A DNA stretch of 64,000 nt, from NCBI GenBank assembly GCA_028386065.3, contig JAKUCV010002763.1:124001-188000 (forward strand). Reading direction: 5' to 3'. The position numbers and the translations under genes are program-made. Shown piece after piece: positions 15,441 to 27,520 of this stretch; within the stretch, counting starts at the first letter, position 1, and each line of letters begins with the position of its first letter. Under the pieces are notes generated by a model. It had not been told where the DNA came from. It was given only the letters and a program-made list of their open reading frames with translations, and searched no databases. This DNA is from Turnera subulata (Eukaryota > Streptophyta > Magnoliopsida > Malpighiales > Passifloraceae).

Positions 15441-18400
15441 TATAACGCCCCGGATTTTCATAATTTAATTTATGGAATTTTCGGAATTTTTATTCCAATT
15501 TTGCCCCTGAGGAATTTCCGAATTTTTTTGGACTAGGAAAATAAATTATTTTACCTTGGTTATATCAATATTAAGTCGTTAGTGTGATGGGTATGGCTTT
15601 CGTTGGAGTCAAAACGGGTTTCGGGATGAAACGCGGGGTTTACCGTAGTGCTGGTTAAAACTACGTCGTTTTGAGTTTGGAAAAAAAAAAAGAAAAGTTG
15701 ACTGAGCAGCCAGGGTTGACCGCGCCTAAGTGAACGACAAGTCGTTCACCCAGGTCAGCCAAACCCTAGCCGCCTCTCCCTCCTTCTTTTTTTTTTTTTT
15801 CTCCCTTCTTCCTTCTCTTTCTCTTCCGCCGCAGCCGACCCCCCCCTCTCTCTCTTCCTCTTCTCCTCTCCTCTCCTACAACTCCTCTCCCCAAATCGAT
15901 CCCTGCCGTTCCTTAAACACTAATCGCCGTCGCCTCGTTCTTCTTTCCTCTCCAAAAAATTCGTGAGCCGCTTCCACCGTGGTCGCTCTCGCCGCACCGC
16001 TACTCGTGGTAGAGCCGCCGCCGCCTGCTTCGAGTCATCGGTGAACCGCTGGCCTCTCTTCCTCGTGTGCGTCCTCGTGCTCTCTGCCATCGCCGACGCG
16101 TGTAGGAGGGAGGGCTGTGCAGGACAAGGAGCCTGTGTGCACGGACATAGCCGCCGCCGCATCCGTTGATCGCCGGTAAGCCACACGCACCTTTCTTCTC
16201 TTCTTTTTCCTTCTTGGGTTGAGGTTGCTGTGCTAACCCGATTTGGGTTTTGTTTATGGTGGTTGGCGTGTGTGTTTGGGCGGTTTGGTTTGGATCGTTG
16301 GCGGGCTTGTGTGTGTGACGGGGGCTGGACGGCGGTGGATGGTGCAGTGGGTGTTGTTGTGGTCGACGTTGGTTGCTACCGGCAGTGGTGTTGTGTTCGA
16401 GCAGGGGCCTGAGTGCTGCTGTTCCACGGATCTGGGTCGGAACGGTGGATATTCCGGTAAGCATGCTAAGCCCTTTTCCTCCTTCTATTCATTTTTATGT
16501 TGTATGTGTTGTTGAATTGGGGTTTCTAGGCTGTGGTAGTGCTGTTGTGGTTGTTTGGTGCTTTGGGTGAATTCTGCCGGTAAGGTTGACCGGAGTCCGG
16601 CGAGGCTCGGGAATTTTCTGGCGAGGGCTCGGGTATTTTCCGGCGAACAGAAATCTTCGCGGATTATTTACGGTATTTATTTCCGGGTTAAGACTCGGTT
16701 TTATTTGTACATAAACTAATGTTATCGGCACATGTAAATTTAAACATTAAAGAGGTTAGTGGAATACCGAGAGCGGGGTGTGAGAGTGTGTGGCCGAAAA
16801 TTTACTGACCCGGGTAGAACCTTATGCCGGAATAGACTTGGGCTTGGGAATGACCTTAGAATGGTATTTAGGAAAAACCGGGCCCAGGCCTAACTAACTA
16901 ACTTGAAAGACCTTAAGACTTTGATGGACCATAAGATATGGGCTTGAGGCCCAATGACTTAATTGGTTAACCTTTGGACTTGGGTAACGGGCTTTAAGCC
17001 CAACTTCATAATGGGCTTTAGGCCCGGGATTCAGTTTTGGACTTAGATGGGCTTTAGGCCCGGGGACTCGTTATGGACTTGAAGGATTGGGCTTTAAGCC
17101 CAAATTCATAAATTGGGGTAATTGCAGACTTGTGGAAGTGGGCTTTAGGCCCGAGAGGTTATTTTGAATTCAAATGGGCATAAGCCCGGTTAACCCAAAA
17201 TCCTTGTCTTTTGGAATTTTTAGTGAGGAGATATACCCTTTTGGGCTTAGACCCTGAAATTACTTAACTGGGTAGTTTGGGTCAGGTTTCACTCAGTTGA
17301 GCGTATAAGTATCATGCATGCACGGTTTGCTATAATTGTTTCGTAATTTTTGTGTGTGCCAGTATTCAGGCACGGGTAATACCTCGGGAGCTGGAGGATC
17401 TGTCTTGGGGAAGGCTCCACAGGATAATCGTCGTTGAGGTGACTTTATAAGTCTTTTTATGTTTGTATGTATGTTCTTGTTAGATTGGTTTGTCTGAGTT
17501 GCATGCCTTGTTTGCTAACATGCCATGATCTGTATTGTGTGCCTGTGTGTTACTTGTTGCTTAATGAGCATGACTGTTAAATTGTTATGGAATATAACAT
17601 GTGGAGTGATTTTGGGTGATCTGTGTGATGTACTGTGGGTTGGAGACCCGAATGCTTGATTGAGTTAATAATTCACACAACCCTGTTAGATCACAACTCT
17701 TGGCACACATGAACTCTTAAGTATGAACAAGAATAATGTACAGTAGAAGATAGGCTACTATGTGCTCAAGACCGGTTGGTTCGAGCGGAAAGTGATACCC
17801 CTCGAGTTTGCATGCGGGATAGCATGGTATATGCGGATTAGCATATGGGTCTGTGGTGACTGGTTCTACCTCCCTCCTTCTATCTCTCCCTTTCTACCTC
17901 CCTCTTTCTCTCTGTCTCTCTCTCTCTCTCTCTATGGTGATATTTGGGCTTTATGCCTGGTTATATTTGGCTTTCGCCATGGTTGTCTCATGAGACGGGA
18001 CCGAGCTCGACGCACACAGTAGGGGGCCCTGAATAATAAATGTAATAATAAAACTTAACACACAAACAGATGTAAACCATAAATTGATTGCTTAAATGCT
18101 GTTGGCAAGTTAGTACTGGTTATTGTGTGTTTGCTTACTTGTGTTTGTTTCTCTACTTTCCTTTCGAACTTGCTTTGCACACCTATATAACTAGATTTAT
18201 ACTGCTCACTGAGTAGGCGACTCACTTAATCGCCACCGTTGTTTTTCAGACTCTTAGTTAGCGTGCAGTCTCCCTCTTCTTTTCCGGAGTACGGACATGG
18301 TTATCCCTGCAAGTAGTTGTGCTTCTTCTCCCGGTTGGATCCATAGAGCCGACTTGCATATCATATTCTTCTTTTGTTTTTATTTTATCCTTATCTTCCG

Positions 18401-18675
18401 CTGCATTGGATTTTGTTGAGATGTCATTTTTGATTTTGATTACTTTATCGGCGGGTTACCGGGAATTGATACCTGATGATGTTTCGGCGGATTGCAGGGT
18501 TGACTTATGGCTTGATAAGCCGGTTTTCTCTTGTACTTTATGACATCTCGTCTTATTAAGATTTTATTTTCAGATAATGTTTTGGTATTGGATTTCGTGT
18601 CCCGGGTTTCAGGGGCATTTGGTAAATTCCTTTGTTTAAGTATTTTATTTGTAAAATTGGGACACGGGTGTTTCA
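15441..18675 (+). repeat. 3' LTR of the Tekay-like element
   Basis: It starts TATAACGCCCC (the 5' LTR has TGTAAC, so one G-to-A change) and ends GGGTGTTTCA. It is 3,235 bp and colinear with the 5' LTR except for the MITE. It keeps a block CTCTTCCTCGTGTGCGTCC (about 16053-16090) that the 5' LTR lacks. The GGGCTTTARGCCC boxes are at about 16938-17190 and the CT microsatellite at about 17904-17933. Confidence 0.92.
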
Positions 18676-20831
18676 CTTCTTCATACTTGCGAAGGATGGA
18701 GAGCAAATGATCCATTTCAGTAGTAGTGGCTCGGGCAAAAAGGAGACTACCATCCGCAAAAAAGAGGTGGGATATGGCCGGTGCATCCTTTGAGATTTTA
18801 ATGCCAAGTATATCACCCTGTGCCTCCACCTTGGTTATCATCGCTGAAAAGCATTCTACACATAGGAGAAAAAGGCAAGGCGATAGAGAGTCTCCTTGTC
18901 GGAGTCCCTTTGATGGGAGGAAAGTTGGAGAAGGGGTTCCATTAATAAAGTGTGAATAGGAAACACTCGTGACACATCTCATGATAAGTTGGACCCATGA
19001 ATTAGCGAAACCCATTTTTAACGTAGCTTTCTCAAGAAAAGGCCATTCTACACGGTCGTAGGCTTTACTCATATTGATTTTAAGGGCTAAGTTGCTGATA
19101 CGGCCTTTTTTCCTCTTCTCATATAGTGAAAAATTCCAAAGACTGCAAGGGCATTATCTGTGATAAGACGGTCGGGGACAAAAGCACTTTGGTTCGGTGA
19201 GATGATGTGGGGAAGGACTGTTTTAAGGCGGTTGGCTATAGTCTTATCCACCAATTTAAAGATCACGTTACAAAGACTTATAGGGCGAAATTAGGTTGGG
19301 GTTTCCGGTTCTTTCACTTTTGGAATTAGTGCAATGTGGGTTTGGTTAAGGCAAGCTGGGTTTGTGTTATTATTTAAGATATTCAAAACAGTGGGCAGTA
19401 CATCAGACTTAACAATATGCCAATATTGTTGAAAAAAGAGGACGGGTATACCATCAGGGCCTGGGGCTTTGGTTGGGTGCATCTGCTGAAGTGTCGTCTC
19501 CACCTCAGCTTCGCTAAAGTGCCTTGTAAGGTTCTGGTTCATCTCAGGACTGATACGAGTATGGACACACTCCAGTACAGCTTTTGTGTTGACTGCCGGT
19601 GTAGAAGTGAATAAACCTTGAAAATATGTCTTCAAGATACCCTCGATCTGACCCCTATTGTGCACCCACACCCCACTTGCATCTTTAAGCTTAGATATCT
19701 GGTTGCGTTTGCGTCTGTTGGAGGCTTTATTGTGAAAGAAGCTTGTGTTCTTATCCCCTTCTTGTAGCCAGCTAATGCGGGAATGTTGTTGGTATAGAGT
19801 TTCTTCTGTAGCCGCCAAATCCTCAATACTGTCCTCCATAGCTTTTTGCTATTGATAATTAACTGCCCCGGTAGAGAGTTTTTGCAACTCGTCCAGCTGC
19901 TTCCTCAGTTTGGATAGTTGCGCTCGAACATTGCCGAAAGAGTGATAATCCCATTGTTAGAGCTGCTTACCACAATGGTCTATTTTGGATGACATTTCGG
20001 CAGAATGTAGATTAGAGAATGCCTACTTGATAACATCCTCACAGCCACTGTTACCAGTCCACATCGCCTCGAAATGGAAAAGTCTAGTTTTAGCAGCTTC
20101 TGATTCCTCTTCAGCCCTTAAACGTAATAGTATTGGCGCATGATCGGACCTTTCCCGATGAAGATGTCTGATGTCATAGTTGAGAAAGGTAGTCTGCCAG
20201 GCCGAATCGTGTATGTACCTATCCAATCTTTCGGAAACAATATCCCCATTTCCAATTCTCTGACTCCATGTGTATGCAGCACCAAAAAAAAGTTCGTGTC
20301 AACCAGATTGCAGTCATTTAATGCCTGTTGGAAAGTTTGAATAGCATGATTGGATCGGGGGTTGCCTCCTGTTTTCTCAAAAGGATACAATATTTCGTTA
20401 AAATCTCCACCTAAGAGCCATCTTCCTGTCTCCTGTCCATATAGCAGCCGTAACAAATCCCAAGTTTTATATTTATTACCTGTCTCTGGCCAACCATAGA
20501 CTCTTGTGAACCTCCAAGGGTGCTCTGACTCTCACTGCTCCATGATAACATCGATGTGGTGCAACAAGTATGATCTGAGAGAGATATTGACATCATCACC
20601 CCCACAGGAGGGCTAAGCCTCCCCTTCGTTCCCTGTCTGATCCATCACAATCCACCACAACACCATTTAGGAATCAAAGGTTTGTTCGAATCCCCTCCAT
20701 AGCTCCCTACTCTCCAATCTCGTCTCCATTAAGAAAACCATTGTGGGACCGTGTTTGTGCACATAGGCACTCAGTGCTCGAATTGTGGGTCGGTTCCCAA
20801 GTCCCCCATAATTCCAACATAGGATACTCAT
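18676..20831 (-). pseudogene. LINE ORF2, 5' part: endonuclease and reverse transcriptase
   Basis: It starts at ATG 20831 (MSILCWNYGGLGN), the usual first motif of the apurinic-type endonuclease. Endonuclease motifs GGDFNEIL (about 20400) and RSDHAPILLRL (about 20140) follow. The linker WLQEGDKNTSFFHNKAS and the RT motifs TKAPGPDGIPVLFFQ (about 19470), MSKAYDRVEWPFLEKA (from 19072) and GLRQGDSLSPCLF lead to the palm box HLFFADGSLLFAR near 18735-18770. The normal F-A-D-D box is F-A-D-G here, so one catalytic Asp is lost. At least four frame changes occur. Translation breaks at 18675, where the gypsy element entered. Confidence 0.9.
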
Positions 20832-21077
20832 GGCTGTCAGCGGGACTGCACCGCAGTCTCCGCCGTTGACTCTCTTGATTTTTTCTGTCCACAATAAAGC
20901 TCAAAATCCATCTCTTCAAACTCGTCATCACACTCTTGCCTTCGAAAGCCAGGTGGGACAATGATGGTAGGAGAGGTATCAGTTGTAGAATGTGCTAATC
21001 TTTTCCATTTTTAGGAGGGGTTTGCTTCTGTGGTCGGAGGGGATGGTGTGGGTAAGGGGGCTTGGTGGTGGAGGGTC

Positions 21078-22575
21078 TCAGAAGGTGGCCTGAGAAAGGG
21101 AAGTGGTGGTGTTGGAATTGAGTAATTGGTCTGATTTATTATAGTGTTTCTGCTTCGTTGTTGGTGGGGAGGGGATCGGGTCGGTTGGGGTTGCAATAGG
21201 CGAGGCCAAGGGCAGGGTGGTGGCAGTAGGACGGTGGGATGCAGTGATGGTCTCCCACGGCCTAGTGGCAGTAGGTAAGGAGTGATCCGACAGTGATGTC
21301 TTTGCGTGGAGTTGGTGGGTGTCTGTTATGGTCTGGGATAAGAGAGGGGAGGTTGTTGTTGTGGTGGAGGTATGAGAAGGTAAGGGGCTCGGGGCGGGAG
21401 AGTAGGTGGTGGGCTGGAGGATGTCAGTGGGCCTGGTGTGTTCAAGGGTGTGGGCTGGACCAAGTGTCGAGGGTATGAGGCTATAGGTTAGAGTGAGTGG
21501 GTCCAATCGGTTAGGGTGAGTATTATTGGTATGGGCGGGCTGTGGAGTATGTTGGGTAAGGCTTTGGATCTCACTTGGTCCGGGAATGGAAGTTTGATTC
21601 TCAGTACCTGATTTGCCGGCCAAAACATGCTCCTTTGTAATTACTCTTTCCTCTGTCTGGGGCTGACTCTAAGGACGCAAATTGCTCTGTTAACTCCGTG
21701 ACTGTCTCATTAATCGGTTTTCCTTTTTGGGCTCGAGTCTTGGCACGGCTCATCAGCAGGTGATTTGGGTATCCTTTTTCGGTAGAGCCTTCCTTTCGGC
21801 GACCGGTGAAAGGCGGAGCTTTTGACATGGACAATTTTCTGCGGAATGGTGGCGCCCGGATCTCCTCATTGTATCGAATATGTGGTTTCTCCTCTTCGTC
21901 GTCATCGGAGCCATAAGTGCAATCCTTCATTGTGTGACCCAGCCAACCACATACTAAGCAAAAATTGGGAAGGCCTTCATACTTAAAAAGAACATAGAAA
22001 GGCTCCCCCTGTGGAAGAGAAACTGTCAGCGACCTGTGGAGGGGTTGGCCCAAATCAATCAAAACTCTGACTCGAAAAAACGTTTCCATATCCCATCCCT
22101 CTTCTTCATAAACCTCCATAAGGAATCCCAACTTCTTCCCAATCATCATCGCAATTTTTGGGTCCCTATATTGGAAAGGGAGATCGTGTATCTGTATCCA
22201 GAAAGGGGTTTGGAATAGTTCAATTTCTGACTGCTATTCCGAACCTTCAACTGGATGCAGTACCAAGACATGGTGATCAAAGTGCCATAGTTCCCCATCC
22301 AGGACCTTCTTCTTGTCTCTCTCATCGGTAAACTTGAACATGAATAGATTCTTTGCTAGTTCACTGATCTGGAGATCCTTCTTTACTGCCCATAGCAATG
22401 TCATCGTTTGCATAAAAGCCCTCCCATTAAAACCTCGTTCAGACCATAGCTTTCCAACCAGAATCAAAGTGGGTTTCGGTGCGCATAGGGTAGGTGTGTG
22501 CAGGGGTAGGACGAGGGTATCTTCATCCCCTTCTTGGTTGGTATGGCCTTGTCCATTCACTTCTACACCTGCCAT
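21078..22575 (-). pseudogene. LINE ORF1 (DUF4283 plus CCHC zinc knuckle)
   Basis: From ATG 22575 (MAGVEVNGQGHTNQ) the N-terminal DUF4283-type region includes LVGKLWSERGFNGRAFMQTM and LFMFKFTDERDKKKVLDG. An in-frame TAG stands at about 22231. The frame resumes with MMIGKKLGFLMEV and a CCHC knuckle CLVCGWLGHTMKDC (about 21970-21930). A frameshift near 21620 leads into a Pro/Ser/Thr-rich tail of about 180 residues. Plant LINE ORF1 proteins of this kind bind the element RNA. It precedes ORF2 by about 250 bp. Confidence 0.88.
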
Positions 22576-22790
22576 GGTGGAAACAAAGAGGAAGCAATGG
22601 AAAAGATAGCGAAAACAAGAATAATAACACAGAAAACCAGTACCAGACTGGACGATACTCGAATAAATCAAGACGATAAACCTGTAGATCACAAGACAAA
22701 AACCTCTACTCGGGGGAGAAGGGCTCTAGAGATGAGACTCGAAAGAAAACCTAAACCCTAGGAGAGGACTCTAGAGTACAAGGCCTTTTT

Positions 22791-22808
22791 AACAATTCTA
22801 TTTAATTT
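22791..22808. repeat. Right target-site duplication of the LINE
   Basis: AACAATTCTATTTAATTT is identical to the copy at 5034-5050 (plus the adjoining T). Confidence 0.9.
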
Positions 22809-23190
22809 AGTTTAGTTAGAAAACTATCTAGTGTTTTGGTGAATTTTTATGAAAACAATAGGTGGATATGTTAAAGATTATTAGGAATTTAAATACTAAT
22901 CTTGACTAATTAAGAAAACTAAAACCTTATTAAATTAGAATTCTTACAAAACTACACAACTACAACTATTTAGGGAAGTAACAAACTAAGGAAGGTGATA
23001 AAATATAACGCAATCCAAATTAAAATATAAATCTAAAATTCACATTCCTAATCAAAACACTAATCATATATTTTTACTGTTATAATAATACTTTTTCCAA
23101 AAATCTAGTGTAGTCACATGCCTACCGTGACTACATGTTGGATCCGTCACTGATGGTCGGCCTGGTTGAGCTGGGACAAGGTCGGTGGAT

Positions 23191-23800
23191 GAGGAGAAGC
23201 AACGTCAATAAAATCGGGTTTTGTAAAAGTTAAAACTAAAATATTGGATTATTAGATTGGGCTTTGTTATATGGGTTGAATGAATATCTATTATCCAAAT
23301 CATATATACCCATAATTTTGCGGATTAAGTTGGAATAATTATTCATTTGGACCTAAATAAAAGTTACACTCACCTAACCATAACTAAATACCCATAACTA
23401 AGTAACTTACTGAATATCAGTCCATTTCACAACTCACCATAAATAGTATTGGTTTAGCCGTTGAGGGCCAAAAGCAAACCTCCAAAACTTACCTTTTGCA
23501 TTGTACAATTTTCGCACGGACCCCACAGGATCAGACCTTTTACAGGTGATGGATCGAAAAGGTGATACACTTTACGTCGCACAGCATTACCTTTTCCTTG
23601 GAAAATAAAATCCATCTCATCAAAGTTCGCTTTATATAAACAACAAAAACACCGAGACTAGATACTAGAGATAGAACGAACGATTGATAAATGGGACACT
23701 GTTTTTCCATGTCTAAAAGATTAAAGATTAGTATTAAATGGCCGGGGCCCCACATAATCAAACCCGATCAATTTAAAAACAAACCTCTCTTTTCCTAACT
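23191..23800 (+). repeat. Direct duplication, copy A
   Basis: Shared words in the same order with 25308-25798 include AACTAAAATATT, TTAGATTGGGCTTTGTTAT, CATATATACC, GACCTAAATAAAA, TTACACTCA, CCGTTGAGG, TTACCTTTTGC, GGACCCCACA and AAACCTCTCTTT. Identity is uneven, so it is an old duplication or two copies of a degraded family. Confidence 0.6.
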
Positions 23801-25307
23801 AGTTACGGAAAAAAGAAAAATTTAGCGAAATTCAACAAAAGCAAATCTCCTTGATATCCTCTACTCATATAGTTTATGTTTATGCCATTTTTCTTTTGGG
23901 GGTTTTTATGGCAGAAAATTGCTCTAGGCTTTGTTGTGCGATGGTTTTCTTAACCACCTGAATTCAATTTTTTTTAGACTATTCACCACCCGAATTCTAT
24001 AATTCATTGAATTAGACTGATATGTTAAAGAAAAAAATAGGTTTCGGTCAACAAATAACGTCAGGTGGCCAATTACAAAGTTTGGAAAAAAAAATCATGT
24101 AATAATGAAAGCCTTGCCTCCAATTCTTTGGTCACCCCTCTCTCCCTTGCATTTCCCTTCACTTACTTTACTCCTACCAAAAACTGTACAACCTACCACA
24201 CCATTTTCCCCAATGATTCCCGCCAAGCCAATTCTAGTGTATATACAAAGCATGAGTAACCTCACTCATAAAATTGGTGAGGTAGACTACAGATTTTCCT
24301 AATTGAAGTTTGTAACCATAGAAATGCGAGGGATGGGCCCTTGAAGAGAAGACAGACTACTCTAAAAATTATGCTCTCAATATTGTTAAAATTAAAGAAA
24401 AATTAGAGTGAGATTTTCTTAAACCCAGAGAAGATACATTCCATCGGATGCAAAGTTCAAGAGGTTAAAAGACATAACAGCCAGTGGCATTCAAAGGGGA
24501 AAATAATAACAATAAATTGGTTTAGCTTGAAATAATTAGCTTTTACTTATGAGAAAACATGAAAAAAATGGAGAAAGAATCAATCATGAACAATAGATTA
24601 AGACTTAAATGATACAATTTGTTAGGCTCGATTAGGTTGCAAACTTTTTTTTTATGCTAAAAAAAAAAAACATAATGGGCTACCCAAGCTGAGTTCTAAT
24701 TTTCGCAGAGCCTATATCGAATAACTACGGAATAGCTTTATTGGGCTACACCCTCTCTTTACAAACATAATGATCAAGTTATTGTGTATAATTGAAACTC
24801 AAAAGTACACAAACACACATACAACACTCTATTTTTTCAAATTCGTAGGTCGACTTTCTGAATTTACAGTAATTTATGAATTTCTTCCCCTTTTTTGCTT
24901 TTCTTTATGCAAAAATTAAACAATTTGGTAATTTCTATTATTAGTATGAGCAACTTTGCTTGTGCCTTACCAACCACTGACCCTGACATCGATTCCGACC
25001 ACGACCCTCGCCTGGACCTTGAGACCATAAAATGTGATGCTCTCCTTTGACCCTGACCCTATCGTCATCCTGACACAGCCACGTCGCTTCTCCTTGTCTA
25101 CCGATCCAGCTTAGTCCAAGCGGGCCCACTTGGGGTCGAGCTGTGCATTAAGTTGTGGACCCACTCAGACTGGGTCGATCTAGCCCACTGGATTGGGTTG
25201 GGTCGGGCCCAAACCATCCAATATCAATTTGGATCGGGCTGCATGATCAGGCCATCTAGCCCATACAGGCCCACATTAGGCCCGCATGGGCTGGGTCAAA
25301 ACGACGT

Positions 25308-25798
25308 ATGATGAGAAACAAACCCCGGCGAAATTAAGTTTTTTAAAAAATTGTAACTGAATAGTTAGAAAACTAAAATATTAGATAATTAGATTGGGCT
25401 TTGTTATCCATTATCCAACTCATATATACCATAATTATGTGGCTTATCCATTTAATTAGACCTAAATAAAAATTACACTCATCTATCTATACTTAAATAC
25501 CCATAACCAATATAAGTTGGGAAGGTATAAGGGTATCTGACTCTCTAGTAGAATTCCTTGGGTCCGTTGAGGTGAATCCCAAAATCAAATCAGCAAAGAT
25601 TACCTTTTGCCCCCATTTTATTAATAGTTGGACCCCACAAGTTCAGTCCAAAACCCCACGGTCCCTTTCCTCGGCAAAAAACACAAAGTTTTTGCACATC
25701 ATTTTCCTTCCTCTTATGCCAGACCTGCCCCAGTTCAGGACCCCAGCCCCACACAACCCAGTAAAGGACATACACAAACCTCTCTTTCATAACATAAA
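25308..25798 (+). repeat. Direct duplication, copy B
   Basis: It is the partner of 23191-23800, with the same ordered words. It ends about 240 bp before the truncated copia LTR. Confidence 0.6.
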
Positions 25799-26260
25799 CA
25801 CTTTATTTATGATAGATGAAGGGACCTTGGACATATAAGAGTTCAGGGACTGTACATAGCATATATAGGGGTGTAAAAAATGGAGAGGGAACAAAGTCAC
25901 CGAGTATTTATGGGTATTTTGAATTAAAATGGAATTCTTGTTGACTTTACCAAGATCATACCTTTACAAAAGGATGGGGGAGTTCAACGTATTATGGACC
26001 TAGCTAGTTATAGCTTTGGAGCAACTAGTGCAGCTTGTGGAACACCTTAAGGGAACTAACCTCCCTTAAGGTGTATAGCAATACAATCACTCAAACAAAG
26101 GCTCTCACATGAGTAGATATGAGTTATAGAATTTAAGCTCAAAAAGGCAACTCTCAATCCTCAAAGGATATTGGCTCAACAAAAATTGATTTGAATGTAT
26201 GAAATGAATGCTTGAATATAGAGAGTTGATTCTCTTTTTAATCAGAGCTGAAAATGTTCA

Positions 26261-26267
26261 ATTTATA
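26261..26267 (-). promoter_or_regulatory. LTR TATA box
   Basis: TATAAAT on the minus strand lies about 97 bp past the last palindrome of the array. It is preceded by CCAAACGGCCACATAA, as the TATA box at 53462 is preceded by CCAACGGTCATATAA. Confidence 0.6.
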
Positions 26268-26363
26268 GGTCTAAAAAATTATGTGGCCGTTTGGAATCCA
26301 CTTAAGAAACACCTTTAGACAAGACATAGTGGATACTGAAAAGTTGTCAGAAATAACGGCCAC

Positions 26364-27200
26364 AACATCGATGTTTTAAGGCTCAACATCGATGTTTTGT
26401 CTAGTAAATTTGAATTATTGGACTAACGGTAACTAAAACATCGATGTTCACCAACCCAACATCGATGTTATTTTGATTCTGTGTAAAATCCTTTAAAGCA
26501 TCATGTGAAGAACATCGATGTTTCAAAACCAACATCGATGTTATTTTGCTTCTGTGAAAATGAGATGAAAACTGATCATTGAAGAACATCGATGTTTAAT
26601 TTACAACATCGATGTTATTTTGCTTCTGTGAACAAGAGTTAAAGATTGATCATTGAAGAACATCGATGTTCACTCGACAACATCGATGTTATTTTGCTTC
26701 TGTGAAAATGAGTTTAAAGAACCAATTTGAAGAACATCAATGTTCTAAAGCCAACATCGATGTTTTGCTCATGTAAAAATATTTTCAAATGCAACGGTCA
26801 TGAGAACATCGATGTTTAGGAAGCCAACATCGATGTTCTGAGCCTTCTGCCAATTTTTGGAAAATTCTTTGAAGGCAGGAACATCGATGTTTAGATGACA
26901 ACATCGATGTTTTTGAGCTACTGCCAACTTTTGGAAAAAAAATGGTTGAAACCAAGAACATCGATGTTTGGGATGCCAACATCGATGTTATTTTGGCTCG
27001 GCAAAAACGATTTTAAAGTCGACTTGAAAGAACATCGATGTTACTAATCGGAACATCGATGTTATGACTAATTTTAAAAGCAACGACCATTATAACAACG
27101 ATGTTATGGATTCCAACATCAATGTTATTTGCCTACTGCCAATTTTGGAAAATTGTTTAAAGGCATAACATCGATGTGCCAAGAACACAACATCGATGTT
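26364..27200 (-). repeat. Array of 12 paired AACATCGATGTT palindromes
   Basis: There are twenty-four copies of the 12-bp palindrome, 20 perfect and 4 with one change, arranged as 12 pairs. Within a pair the two copies are 8-12 bp apart. Pairs start near 26364, 26436, 26511, 26585, 26659, 26733, 26804, 26880, 26957, 27032, 27093 and 27167, mostly 71-77 bp apart. Spacers share words such as TATTTTGCTTCTGTG and CTGCCAATTTTGG. Because each copy is self-complementary, the two copies of a pair can also pair with one another as a 12-bp stem with a short loop. The array lies in U3, upstream of the TATA box. Confidence 0.95.
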
Positions 27201-27520
27201 ATTGACTCAGAAAACGTTTTTATGCATGAGCAAGAATTATGTGATGCATGAACAAAGTTGTTTTAATTTTGAGCCAATGTCCTAGAACAGTTGAGTGTTA
27301 TACCTTGTACATTTTATGTAACTCTTCTTTCTTGGCTCTTCAATTCTTGTGCTCTTTCACTTTGATCCTTTGCTCTTGATTTGTTTCTTTTGCTTGAAGA
27401 TTGGCTTGCCTTCATTTGCTTGGAGGATTGGTTAGCTGATTTCTTTTTGCTTCATCTTTGTCATGATCTTGAATTGGTTTGTCAATTATCAAAACCTGTA
27501 ATGAGCCATGAGTTCTAACA

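Larger units (their letters stand above)
7075..18675 (+). mobile_element. Ty3/gypsy chromovirus, Tekay (Del)-like, 11.6 kb
   Basis: Two long LTRs flank a gag-pol frame in the order gag, protease, RT, RNase H, integrase, chromodomain-like tail. LTRs above 3 kb and a C-terminal chromodomain-like end are characteristic of the Tekay/Del clade. It interrupts the LINE ORF2 at a codon for KYEE|TSGQ. The 5-bp flanks TTTCT (7070-7074) and CTTCT (18676-18680) fit a target duplication with one change. In a ~400-bp hand comparison (9241-9640 against 17365-17765) I count about 6 differences, roughly 1.5 percent, so insertion is fairly recent. Eight premature stops interrupt the polyprotein. Confidence 0.93.
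5051..22790 (-). mobile_element. Full-length L1-type plant LINE, split by a gypsy element
   Basis: On the minus strand it runs from a 5' end at 22790 through ORF1, then ORF2 (endonuclease, reverse transcriptase, zinc-finger and RNase H regions), to a poly(A) tail seen as T's at 5051-5059. A 17-18 bp target duplication brackets it. Removing the gypsy insertion (7075-18675) and its 5-bp duplication leaves about 6.1 kb, the usual size of a complete plant LINE. The open frames carry several frameshifts and stops, so it is dead. It must be older than the gypsy element nested in it. Confidence 0.92.
22809..25980. other. AT-rich non-coding DNA with a diverged direct duplication
   Basis: I see no supported gene in this 3.2 kb. 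Two related stretches, about 23191-23800 and about 25308-25798, are in the same orientation. A GGCCC- and TGGGTC-rich patch lies at 25110-25300. Short open frames here have no recognisable domains. Confidence 0.5.
26040..27520 (-). repeat. Truncated LTR of the first SIRE-like element
   Basis: On the minus strand it starts TGTTAGAACTCATGG (27520) and soon has ACAGGTTTTGATAATTGAC, like the LTR starting at 52605. It then carries the palindrome array (27200-26364) and a TATA box (TATAAAT, 26267-26261), followed by GGGAGGTTAGTTCCC near 26060. Homology to the other LTR stops near 26040, about 350 bp short of a complete end. Confidence 0.8.

Noticed and set aside
23930..24075. Possible Mutator-type terminal repeat (ACCACCTGAATTC words)
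   Set aside because: No inverted partner or 9-bp duplication could be found by eye.
26364..27200. CRISPR array
   Set aside because: Repeats are 12-bp palindromes in pairs, spacers are related to one another, there are no cas genes, and this is a plant retrotransposon LTR.
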